From Hyphomicrobiales bacterium (GTDB lineage Bacteria; Pseudomonadota; Alphaproteobacteria; Rhizobiales; Aestuariivirgaceae): a stretch of 14,126 bases of DNA. The notes below the pieces were generated by a model that was not told the origin of the DNA, ran no database searches, and saw only the letters and a program-made list of their open reading frames with translations. Location of the stretch: contig JAMOMM010000145.1 in NCBI GenBank assembly GCA_027067085.1, forward strand, positions 1-14,126. Reading direction: 5' to 3'. Both the position numbers and the translations under genes were made by a program. This document shows positions 5,740 through 13,088 of the stretch, in pieces. Every line of letters starts with the position of its first letter. Within the stretch, counting starts at the first letter, position 1.

Positions 5740-8037
5740 ATGATGAAGAAGAAATCATTTGCCAAAATTCTGACGACCGCGACGATTTCGCTTGGGTTGG
5801 CAGGATGGGCCGCATCTGCATGGGCTGGAAGCCTAGAAGATGTGATGAAAGCGCGTGGCTTGACGCAGAAAGATTTACTCGCAGCTGCAAAAACCTATAC
5901 ACCAACTGGTGGGCGTGATGAGTTCCTTGTGTTCTCATCGGGCGGGCAAAGTGGCCAAGTGATGGTGTACGGCATTCCATCAATGCGTATTTTGAAGTAT
6001 ATCGCAGTGTTTACACCTGAACCGTGGCAAGGCTATGGCTTTGATGATGAGTCAAAAGCTGTTCTTGCTCAAGGTAAGATTAAAGGTAAAACCATTAACT
6101 TTGGTGATACCCATCACCCAGGAATTACTGAAACCAATGGCGATACAGATGGTGAATTTCTGTTTATCAATGACAAGGCCAACCCTCGGATGGCGGTTAT
6201 TGATCTAAAAGATTTTGAAACCAAACAAATCGTTGTTAATCCGATTATGAAGTCTGAGCACGGTGGTGCATTTGTTTCACCAAATTCAGATTACGTGATG
6301 GAAGCATCACAGTATCCTGCACCACTTGAAAATGGCTATGTGCCATTATCTAAGTTTAATGAAAAATATCGCGGTGCGGTAACATACTGGAAGTTTGATC
6401 GTAAAAAAGGTCGTTTAGACCCTTCTAAGTCGTTCTCACTAGAACTGCCACCTTACTCACAAGATCTATCTGATTTTGGTAAGGGTCCATCAGATGGTTG
6501 GTCGTTTACCAATTCATTTTGTACTGAACGTTACATCGGTGGTATTGAAAAAGGGCGTCCTCCTTTTGAAGCTGGTTGTTCACAAAAAGACACTGACTTT
6601 GTCCATATGGTCAACTGGAAAAAGGCCGCTGAACTTTTCAAGGCTGGCAAAACTACGATGATTAATGGCCACCCTGTAATCATGATGGACACTGCGGTTA
6701 AAGAAGGTATTTTATTCCTTATTCCAGAACCTAAATCTCCGCATGGTGTTGATGTGACTCCCGATGGGAAATTCTTCATCATTGCTGGTAAGCTTGATAC
6801 CCATGCGTCTGTTTACAGCTTTGCAAAAATCAAAGCGCTGATTGATGCAAAAGATTATGCTGGTAAAGACCCATACGGTATTCCTATCCTTGATCTGAAA
6901 AAGACTTTGCACACGCAAGTGCAAGTTGGCCTTGGACCACTTCACAATCAATATGATTCAAAAGAGTGTATTGTTTACACATCTATCTATGTTGATTCAC
7001 AGATTACCAAATGGAATTACTGTACTGGTAAAGTCCTCGATAAGATCAACATTCACTATAACGTTGGTCACTTGATGGCTATGGAAGGTGATACTGCGCA
7101 TCCAAAAGGCAAGTATCTTGTTTCATTGAACAAACTAGCGATTGATCGCTTTAACCCAGTTGGACCTTTGCACCCACAAAATCACCAGTTGATCGACATT
7201 TCAGGCGACAAAATGCAGTTGCTTTATGATATGCCAGTTCCGCTTGGTGAGCCACACTATGCTGTTGCGATTCAGGCTTCTAAGTTGAAACCAAAAGTTC
7301 GCTACAAATTGGGTTGGAACAGTCGTGAGGACAAAAAGTCAATTTGGCGGACACGTCCAGGCCGCGAAAAAATTGTTAAAAAAGACGGTGTAACTCATGT
7401 GTACGGAACATTGATCCGTTCTCATATCACACCTGAAATCATTGAAGTTGAAGAAGGTGAAAAAGTTTCATTGCACTTTACTAACGTAGAGCGCGCGCAA
7501 GATGAAACGCATGGTTTTGCAATCAACAACTTTAATGTCAACTTGTCAGTTGAACCTGGAAAAACGGCTTCGTTTACCTTTACTGCCGACAAGCCTGGTG
7601 TTTATCCTTACTATTGCACCGAGTTTTGTTCTGCACTTCACCTTGAAATGCAGGGTTATCTTCTTGTTCGTCCAAAAGGTGTGAAAGCATCTGATGCGGC
7701 GGTGTCTGAAGGTCAAACCTATACTAAGGCTGACTATGACAAACAGATCAAAAACAACGTTGCGACGCAAGGCGTAATTGATAGCGTTGTTGGCTATATC
7801 ACAGCACGCAACTTCAAAAGCTTTAAGTCTGTTGTTGCGCTGGTTGAAGATGCCACCGATCAGTTGAACTTTGCAGCTGATGCCAAGAAAAAGTCTGAAG
7901 AGTTTGCGGCTAAAGGTGATTACAACAATGCAACTTTATGGGCTCAGCAATGGTTCCAGTATCAAGTGAAAACTGCAGATATTGGTCTTCGTGCGAAAAC
8001 CTATCTGGATGAACACGGCGCTGTTGTTAACAAGTAA
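5740..8037 (+). CDS. nosZ: Nitrous oxide reductase NosZ, Sec-dependent clade II type
   Basis: The periplasmic copper enzyme that reduces N2O to N2. The 765-residue precursor has a Sec signal (MMKKKSFAKIL, then a hydrophobic core to AWA at 27-29) with no twin arginine, the mark of clade II. The beta-propeller carries seven histidines in positions expected for the CuZ cluster: H125 and H126 (GDTHHPG), H174 (EHGG), H335 (SPHG), H402 (GPLH), H444 (VGH) and H506 (EPH). The cupredoxin domain has the CuA ligands H591, C626, C630, H634 and M637 (CTEFCSALHLEM). Residues after about 645 form a mostly helical extension without a CxxCH motif. GGAG at 5731-5734 precedes ATG-ATG; the second ATG (5743) is equally well spaced. 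It follows an FNR-type operator and leads the nos operon. Confidence 0.97.
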   Translation: MMKKKSFAKILTTATISLGLAGWAASAWAGSLEDVMKARGLTQKDLLAAAKTYTPTGGRDEFLVFSSGGQSGQVMVYGIPSMRILKYIAVFTPEPWQGYGFDDESKAVLAQGKIKGKTINFGDTHHPGITETNGDTDGEFLFINDKANPRMAVIDLKDFETKQIVVNPIMKSEHGGAFVSPNSDYVMEASQYPAPLENGYVPLSKFNEKYRGAVTYWKFDRKKGRLDPSKSFSLELPPYSQDLSDFGKGPSDGWSFTNSFCTERYIGGIEKGRPPFEAGCSQKDTDFVHMVNWKKAAELFKAGKTTMINGHPVIMMDTAVKEGILFLIPEPKSPHGVDVTPDGKFFIIAGKLDTHASVYSFAKIKALIDAKDYAGKDPYGIPILDLKKTLHTQVQVGLGPLHNQYDSKECIVYTSIYVDSQITKWNYCTGKVLDKINIHYNVGHLMAMEGDTAHPKGKYLVSLNKLAIDRFNPVGPLHPQNHQLIDISGDKMQLLYDMPVPLGEPHYAVAIQASKLKPKVRYKLGWNSREDKKSIWRTRPGREKIVKKDGVTHVYGTLIRSHITPEIIEVEEGEKVSLHFTNVERAQDETHGFAINNFNVNLSVEPGKTASFTFTADKPGVYPYYCTEFCSALHLEMQGYLLVRPKGVKASDAAVSEGQTYTKADYDKQIKNNVATQGVIDSVVGYITARNFKSFKSVVALVEDATDQLNFAADAKKKSEEFAAKGDYNNATLWAQQWFQYQVKTADIGLRAKTYLDEHGAVVNK

Positions 8038-8056
8038 TAGCTAAATGCAAAAATAT

Positions 8057-8080
8057 GCCAGGGAGAATTATCTCCCTGGC
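8057..8080 (+). terminator. Strong hairpin between nosZ and the first cytochrome gene
   Basis: A perfect 10-bp inverted repeat, GCCAGGGAGA / TCTCCCTGGC with the 4-base loop ATTA, begins 20 bp after the nosZ stop. It is followed by only three T residues, then CCC, so it looks more like an attenuating or RNA-stabilising stem than an efficient terminator. It could keep nosZ mRNA at a higher level than the downstream genes. Confidence 0.6.
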
Positions 8081-8102
8081 TTTCCCATTGAAGGGTCCTA
8101 AA

Positions 8103-8816
8103 ATGAAAAAACTGACTTTTATGATTTCGACCGCGGTTTTGGCTTCTGCATTTGTTGCTGCTCCAGGTTTGCCTATTAACCCAGTAACGATGGTCTCAAG
8201 CGCTCATGCAGAGGAGCCAAAGAAAAAGAAACGTCATCCTGGAAAACGTCTTTATTTACGTAAATCTTGCCTTGCCTGTCATGGTAAGGGCGGTGCGCGT
8301 TCTATTCAGAACTACCCCAATGTTTCTGGTCAGCCAGAAAAGTACATTGCTCAACAGATAAAAGATATTTTATCTGGCAAGCGGGTTGGTAGTCATGATG
8401 AAAATGGTGCCATGCGAACGTCGCCAATGACAGGTGCATTGATTACGCCTGAAGGTAAAGTTCGGGTTAGCGATGATGATATTAAAAAAATTGCGAACTA
8501 TTTATCGCTTCAACCCCCTGGCAAAGTAAGGCCATTGGAAACACCTTTAACTGACGTTCAAATTAAAGCTGCCAAAAAGCTTTATAAAAAGAAGTGCCGT
8601 GCCTGCCACGGAAAAGGCGCGCTTAAACCGTTGAAAAACTACCCAATTATTGCGGGGCAAAACAAAGCTTACCTCATTGCGCAAATCAATGATGTAAAAA
8701 ACAAAATTCGTAAAAATGGCAAAATCAAATCTATGTATCCGGTGGTCAAAAAACTGACTGACGAGCAGATTGATTTACTTGGATCTTACTTGTCACAAAT
8801 CGACCGTAGCAAATAA
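8103..8816 (+). CDS. Periplasmic dihaem cytochrome c (c4-like), nos-associated
   Basis: A 237-residue exported cytochrome with two haem c sites, CLACH (56-60) and CRACH (165-169), in two similar domains each with a YPxxxGQ segment, as in cytochrome c4-type proteins. Candidate axial methionines are M104 or M109 in the first domain and M211 (KSMYP) in the second. The signal peptide runs to AHA at 34-36. I place the start at the ATG at 8103 because GAAGGG lies at 8090-8095 and MKKLTF begins a proper signal peptide; an upstream start at 8055 would lie in the hairpin. The mature N-terminus is very basic (EEPKKKKRHPGKR), which may aid docking to an acidic partner. By position it should carry electrons to NosZ, like the NosC cytochromes of clade II clusters (inference). 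Confidence 0.9.
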   Translation: MKKLTFMISTAVLASAFVAAPGLPINPVTMVSSAHAEEPKKKKRHPGKRLYLRKSCLACHGKGGARSIQNYPNVSGQPEKYIAQQIKDILSGKRVGSHDENGAMRTSPMTGALITPEGKVRVSDDDIKKIANYLSLQPPGKVRPLETPLTDVQIKAAKKLYKKKCRACHGKGALKPLKNYPIIAGQNKAYLIAQINDVKNKIRKNGKIKSMYPVVKKLTDEQIDLLGSYLSQIDRSK

Positions 8817-8849
8817 GGCATTTGTGACCTTAAAAATTTGGAGATTAAA

Positions 8850-9614
8850 ATGAAAAAGACAGGAATATTTCTTGCAACAGCATTAACTGCTAGTATCACA
8901 GCAGGTGGTGCTGCGCTTTCTGGTTGGAATGAAGGTGGCGGTGAGCAAGATGAAGCAACCAAAATCCTTCTTACCTTTAAGGGTAAAACTGCAGAAGAAA
9001 AAAAGAAAATTCGCGCTGATGGTGTAGCGGTTTATGAAGTTTGTTCAGCTTGCCATTTGCCAGAAGGCTGGGGCACTAAGGATGGAACATTCCCACAATT
9101 GGCTGGTCAATCTGCAGCGGTTATTATTAAACAGCTTTCTGATATTAGAGCTAAAAACCGCGATAACCCAACGATGTATCCTTTTGCACTGCCAAAAGAA
9201 ATTAAAAATGCAGCGCCAGAAGTTGGTGGTGGACCATATGCGATTGCGGTGGTTGCTGAATACATTTCTAAAATCCCAATGAACCCAGAACCTGGCGTTG
9301 GTGAGGGCAATGATCTTGAACATGGCGCAAAGCTATATAAAGAAAATTGCGTGCGTTGCCATGGTGACAATGGTGAAGGTCATAAAGAAAAGTACTTCCC
9401 ACGCATTCAAGGCCAGCATTACAAATATCTATTGCGCCAGTTTGAATGGATCAGAGATGGCAAACGTAGAAACGCCAACCCTGATATGATTAAGCAAATC
9501 AATGGCTTTTCAAACAAAGATATGAAGGCGGTTATTGACTATGTGTCTCGTCAAAAACCACCAAAAGCTGATGTGGCTGAGACCAAAGACTGGTTAAACC
9601 CTGACTTTGACTAA
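8850..9614 (+). CDS. Second periplasmic dihaem cytochrome c, nos-associated
   Basis: A 254-residue exported cytochrome with haem motifs CSACH (65-69) and CVRCH (167-171) in two c-type domains. Likely axial methionines are M109 (TMYPF) and M213 (PDMI). A hydrophobic N-terminus (residues 3-25) lacks a clear AxA cleavage site, so it may be cleaved near ALSG or remain as an anchor. The ATG at 8850 has TTGGAG at 8838-8843; the TTG at 8838 is part of that ribosome-binding site. Unlike its neighbour, the mature protein is rich in acidic residues near both ends (GGGEQDEA; DVAETKDW). Together the pair probably links a membrane quinol dehydrogenase to NosZ, as NosC1/NosC2 do in other clade II clusters; the order of electron flow cannot be read. 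Confidence 0.9.
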   Translation: MKKTGIFLATALTASITAGGAALSGWNEGGGEQDEATKILLTFKGKTAEEKKKIRADGVAVYEVCSACHLPEGWGTKDGTFPQLAGQSAAVIIKQLSDIRAKNRDNPTMYPFALPKEIKNAAPEVGGGPYAIAVVAEYISKIPMNPEPGVGEGNDLEHGAKLYKENCVRCHGDNGEGHKEKYFPRIQGQHYKYLLRQFEWIRDGKRRNANPDMIKQINGFSNKDMKAVIDYVSRQKPPKADVAETKDWLNPDFD

Positions 9615-9623
9615 TGTGATAAT

Positions 9624-9653
9624 TCGGGCAGATTTGATCTGCCCGATTTCTTT
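9624..9653 (+). terminator. Rho-independent terminator candidate after the second cytochrome
   Basis: A perfect 10-bp stem TCGGGCAGAT / ATCTGCCCGA with loop TTG begins 9 bp after the cytochrome stop and is followed directly by TTTCTTT. GC-rich stem plus T-run is the classic form of an intrinsic terminator. It stands inside the nos cluster, so it may be partial or bypassed. Confidence 0.7.
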
Positions 9654-9657
9654 GTTG

Positions 9658-9698
9658 AGGTGCACGCTGTTAAATAGCGCGCGCCTAGAGTTTTTTTT
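9658..9698 (+). terminator. Second hairpin with eight T residues before the nosB-like gene
   Basis: Arms AGGTGCACGCT and AGCGCGCGCCT pair over 11 positions with one G-U and one A-C mismatch around the loop GTTAAAT. An unbroken run of eight T follows, starting four bases after the stem. It lies only 4 bp beyond the previous terminator's T-run and 16 bp before the next start codon. Confidence 0.55.
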
Positions 9699-9714
9699 AA
9701 TGGTGGATTGACGG

Positions 9715-11004
9715 ATGAGCAATACAATAAGCACCAAGCGTAAGAATGCAGTGCGAATTTTGGTTAGCGCAGCAGTTGTTTTGTTGGCGCTAATTTATAT
9801 ATCTCCAACATGGTGGGTGGCTCTAAAAGCACCAAACTATCCAGCCGAAGCGTTTCCTGATGGGGTACGTATTCACTTTCATATGAACGGTGTTTTTAGT
9901 GGCTGCAAACTGCAAGATAACCGCGAAGTAGACGAAGATGAAGCCCTTGATTGTGTGCATGAAATGGATGCGATCAACCACTTTGTTGGCATGTATCCAA
10001 TTGCTTCTGGTGGCGTTTTAGAAAAAGCTTTCTCGCCTTCCCTATTGTCAATGCTAGCGGTTATGCTGGTTGGGTTTGCTATTAACCGTAAGTTTTTACG
10101 TGTCGGTGTGATGGGGCTTGGCTTTGCTGCCATCGCTGCCTGGATGTATATGATGTATTTTGGTGCTGGGGGGATTGCCCTTCAACCTGAATCTTACATA
10201 TCGTCTATGGTAACGAGTTTGGGGCAAGGTAAGGAAGAAGAAGGCGAACCGCTCTCGCCAATTATTTCCAAACTACAAGAAGACTTGAATGCGAATGGTG
10301 TTATACAAAGTCAGACCACAGAAGAGCTTCATGGATCGCTGAAAAAGAGCGGGCAAACGAGCCTTAGTGATGCCATTGCGAAGTTGCATAAAGGTTCTGG
10401 CGGCGGCGAGAAGACCCTAAAAAGTATTCTTGAGGCGGCTAATTCATCAGGTATTCACGGCAAGGAACTTTATGTTTCTATCCTTCGTGGTGCCTATGAA
10501 GCAGATCAAAGTAAACTTCCAGACAGCAAACGCGATGTTTGGAATGGTAGTGCCCAGCAAGTGATTTATTGGCATTATGCAAAAGCACTTGGTCGCTGGT
10601 TTAATAACCCAAAAGAAATTGTGCCGATGGTTGCAACAATGAAAACTGTTGGAGACTTGGCGTTTTGGGGTATTTTAGCTGCCATGTTTGCCATGTTGGT
10701 TATTGCTTGGAACAACCGTTGGCCGTTGTTCTGGTTCTTGGCTATTATTCCTGCCTTATTGCCTGTGTTCTTTATTATTGAGTATACGGGTTGGCTTTGG
10801 TGGTATGGCCATTCCATGAACGTGATGGGTGCTTTTTCATTGAAACCATTTATGCCAACGGTCTTTGGTCAAGGTAAAGTGGCTCAGTTTACAACCTTGT
10901 CTTATCCTCATTATGGGTTTGGTTTGATTGTGTTGTTCTCTGTGGTCAGTATCCTTGCGATATTGATCCGCCGTAAGGGGCTTAAAGAAGCAGCAGGCCA
11001 ATAA
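9715..11004 (+). CDS. nosB: NosB-like polytopic membrane protein of the nos cluster
   Basis: A 429-residue membrane protein placed between the cytochromes and nosD, where clade II nos clusters carry nosB, a gene of unknown biochemical role. Hydrophobic segments are near residues 13-34, 106-123, 127-150, 314-332, 337-360 and 398-418. After the first segment comes a conserved-looking patch rich in possible metal ligands: HFHM (54-57), C64, C80, HEMD (82-85) and INHFVGM (87-93). Between the third and fourth segments is a hydrophilic region of about 150 residues (158-310). A GGTGGA sequence at 9702-9707 precedes the ATG. Calling it NosB rests mainly on position and topology; a role in electron transfer or copper handling is possible but not shown. 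Confidence 0.7.
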   Translation: MSNTISTKRKNAVRILVSAAVVLLALIYISPTWWVALKAPNYPAEAFPDGVRIHFHMNGVFSGCKLQDNREVDEDEALDCVHEMDAINHFVGMYPIASGGVLEKAFSPSLLSMLAVMLVGFAINRKFLRVGVMGLGFAAIAAWMYMMYFGAGGIALQPESYISSMVTSLGQGKEEEGEPLSPIISKLQEDLNANGVIQSQTTEELHGSLKKSGQTSLSDAIAKLHKGSGGGEKTLKSILEAANSSGIHGKELYVSILRGAYEADQSKLPDSKRDVWNGSAQQVIYWHYAKALGRWFNNPKEIVPMVATMKTVGDLAFWGILAAMFAMLVIAWNNRWPLFWFLAIIPALLPVFFIIEYTGWLWWYGHSMNVMGAFSLKPFMPTVFGQGKVAQFTTLSYPHYGFGLIVLFSVVSILAILIRRKGLKEAAGQ

Positions 11005-11006
11005 TC

Positions 11007-12329
11007 ATGGGTTTTGTGTTGTTAAGGATTGTTGTTATTCTGGTGTTGGGCTTTTCAAGTCCAGTAATGGCTGGGGTGCAACAATCTTTGCAGTCGATGA
11101 TTGATGGTGCCAAGGAGGGTGAAATTATTCAGCCTCCTGCTGGAGTGTACAAGGAAGCCATTAAAATTACTAAACCCATTGTTTTGGATGGGCGTGGAAA
11201 GGTAACAATTGATGCGGGTGGAAAAGGCACCGTCATTAATATTGTTAGTGATGGTGTTACCGTAAAAGGCATGCGCATTATTGGCTCTGGTGACCAGCAT
11301 AATGATATTGATGCGGGTGTTCACATCAAAGGCAATTACAATGTAATTAAAGACAACGTAATTTCAGAATGTTTGTTTGGTGTTGATCTTGAGCAAGCCT
11401 CCAACAACATTGTACGACGCAATAAAATATCTTCTAAAGCTGATACAGGATTGGGTATTAAAGGTGATGCCATTCGGTTGTGGTATAGCTTCAAAAACAG
11501 GATTGAGAATAACTACATCCGCAATTCGCGTGATTTTGTTATCTGGTATTCTAACGATAACCGTATTGCAAACAACGACATTGCAAATGGTCGTTATGGT
11601 TTGCATTTCATGTATGCCAAATACAACCTGGTTGAAAATAATTCGATTTCAAAAAATGCCGTCGGTATTTTCTTGATGTACTCAGATGGCGTTGTCGTGC
11701 GCAACAACCGTTTGTTTCAGGCGCAGGGTAATGCAGGTGTCGGCATTGGATTAAAAGAATCCAGTAGCGTGAAAATTTTAAACAATAAAATATTGTACAA
11801 CTCGCGTGGCATCTCGCTCGATCTTTCCCCATTTGATCCCGATACAACCAATGAAATTTACGGCAACGAAATTTCCTTCAATAATATCGGTATGTCTTTC
11901 TTGTCGGACTGGAAAGGCAATGTGATTAAAGGCAATAAGTTTAAGTCCAATATATTGCCAGTAACTGTCAGTAGTTTTGCGAGTGCAAAACGCAATATCT
12001 GGGAAGGTAATTATTGGGGGGGCTATGAAGGCTTTGACCTCGATAAAGATGGAATTGGTGATACCCCATTTACCTTGAAAATTTATTCTGATCGGCTTTG
12101 GTTAGACAAACCAGGCGCGGCCTTCTTTCAAGGTACAGCGGTGTTATCCTTACTAGACTTTCTTGAACGATTGGCTCCGTTCACGTCCCCTCTGATTATG
12201 TTGGTTGATAAAAAACCGCGGATGAATGAGCAGTTCGTCGCAGTGGTTCCCGAAGTTAATTCGATTGACCGTAATCAAGGGAATGAGCAAACAAAACGGA
12301 TAGACCCATTTGGGTTGACAAAGGATTAG
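11007..12329 (+). CDS. nosD: NosD, periplasmic beta-helix protein for CuZ assembly
   Basis: A 440-residue exported protein of the NosD family, required with the NosFY ABC transporter for maturation of the CuZ centre of NosZ. The signal peptide ends at VMA (about 20-22). From residue 30 to 350 it has the repeating NxIxxN pattern of a right-handed parallel beta-helix (CASH/NosD repeats). Family hallmarks are GDAIRLWYSFKNRIENN (about 155-171), GRYGLHFMYA (195-204) and YWGGYEGFDLDKDGIGDTP (about 337-355), the last with a DxDxDxxGD turn. A hydrophobic segment near 380-400 could touch the membrane. It begins 2 bp after nosB, so translation is coupled. Start choice is supported by the signal peptide; the ribosome-binding site is modest. 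Confidence 0.95.
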   Translation: MGFVLLRIVVILVLGFSSPVMAGVQQSLQSMIDGAKEGEIIQPPAGVYKEAIKITKPIVLDGRGKVTIDAGGKGTVINIVSDGVTVKGMRIIGSGDQHNDIDAGVHIKGNYNVIKDNVISECLFGVDLEQASNNIVRRNKISSKADTGLGIKGDAIRLWYSFKNRIENNYIRNSRDFVIWYSNDNRIANNDIANGRYGLHFMYAKYNLVENNSISKNAVGIFLMYSDGVVVRNNRLFQAQGNAGVGIGLKESSSVKILNNKILYNSRGISLDLSPFDPDTTNEIYGNEISFNNIGMSFLSDWKGNVIKGNKFKSNILPVTVSSFASAKRNIWEGNYWGGYEGFDLDKDGIGDTPFTLKIYSDRLWLDKPGAAFFQGTAVLSLLDFLERLAPFTSPLIMLVDKKPRMNEQFVAVVPEVNSIDRNQGNEQTKRIDPFGLTKD

Positions 12330-12341
12330 GCAGACACGCGT

Positions 12342-13088
12342 ATGGCAAAAAGATTAACCCCAAAACAGCAAAAACAACGCCGCACAATTGTCTTTTCGGC
12401 AATCATGGGTGCAGGGGTTGTTGCCAGTGGAATGATGGCCTATTTGCCATTGCATTTGCGGTGGGAAAAATTGTTGCGTCCCCCTGGTGCATTAGCTGAA
12501 AAAGATTTGTTGAGTTCGTGTATTAAGTGCGGCCAATGCGTGCAGGTTTGCCCTGTCGAAGCCATTAAGCTTTCTGATGGGGAGGCTGGCTTTGGTATTG
12601 GTGTGCCCCATATTGATGCTCGAAAACAAGCGTGTGATTTTTCATGCGATGCCACCCAATGTGTTCTTGCTTGCCCAACTGGTGCGCTTAGTCACAAGAT
12701 TGATAAAAAAGAACAAGTGAATATGGGCCTTGCGCGATTGTCGCGCCCTGATGCTTGTTTGGCCCGGCAAGGCCAAGGGTTTAAAGGCCAAGCGCGTGGA
12801 CCTGATTATCAAGGTTTACACCGCTATATAAAAGTTGATCGTTGGAATCCTATCAAGATTGCGGACCATCCTTATGATTTGGAGTTGTGCGATTTATGCG
12901 TGCGTGAATGCCCCATTAAAGATGCCATTTCAATGGAGCCATTAACCAAGGATCAAGCTAAAGATGATCCGCGACGGACCCCTGTTGTGCACGATAAATG
13001 TGTTGGTTGTGGAACATGTGAAATGATGTGTCCTGTTGAGAAGACAGCGATTGTAATAGACCTGAACCGTGAGGGGCCAAAAGTATGA
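12342..13088 (+). CDS. nosG: NosG, NapG-like 4x[4Fe-4S] ferredoxin
   Basis: A 248-residue iron-sulphur protein of the NapG/NosG type, thought to act with NosH as a menaquinol dehydrogenase feeding periplasmic cytochromes. The N-terminus has paired arginines (QRRTIVF, 12-18) before a hydrophobic stretch, consistent with a Tat signal that is kept as an anchor. Cluster motifs: C60-C63-C66-C70P; C98-C102-C107-C111P; C183-C186-C190P with C139 the likely fourth ligand; and C220-C223-C226-C230P. The RPPGAL segment (46-51) before the first motif is shared with NapG. The stop overlaps the nosH start as ATGA. Unusual points are an extra residue between the first two Cys of motif two and a long insertion in motif three. 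Confidence 0.92.
   Translation: MAKRLTPKQQKQRRTIVFSAIMGAGVVASGMMAYLPLHLRWEKLLRPPGALAEKDLLSSCIKCGQCVQVCPVEAIKLSDGEAGFGIGVPHIDARKQACDFSCDATQCVLACPTGALSHKIDKKEQVNMGLARLSRPDACLARQGQGFKGQARGPDYQGLHRYIKVDRWNPIKIADHPYDLELCDLCVRECPIKDAISMEPLTKDQAKDDPRRTPVVHDKCVGCGTCEMMCPVEKTAIVIDLNREGPKV

Noticed and set aside
5645..5983. Minus-strand open frame of 112 codons across the nosZ promoter and start
   Set aside because: It overlaps the start and signal sequence of nosZ in antisense, has no plausible ribosome-binding site and shows no recognisable protein family; a shadow of nosZ.
8055..8102. Upstream start for the first cytochrome
   Set aside because: The added residues are encoded by the intergenic hairpin, and the ATG at 8103 has its own ribosome-binding site and begins a proper signal peptide.
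8838..8849. TTG start for the second cytochrome
   Set aside because: The TTGGAG there is the ribosome-binding site for the ATG at 8850.
11110..12000. Repeated asparagine-rich motifs in nosD as possible DNA repeats
   Set aside because: They are degenerate protein-level beta-helix repeats; the DNA copies are not similar enough to call a nucleotide repeat.
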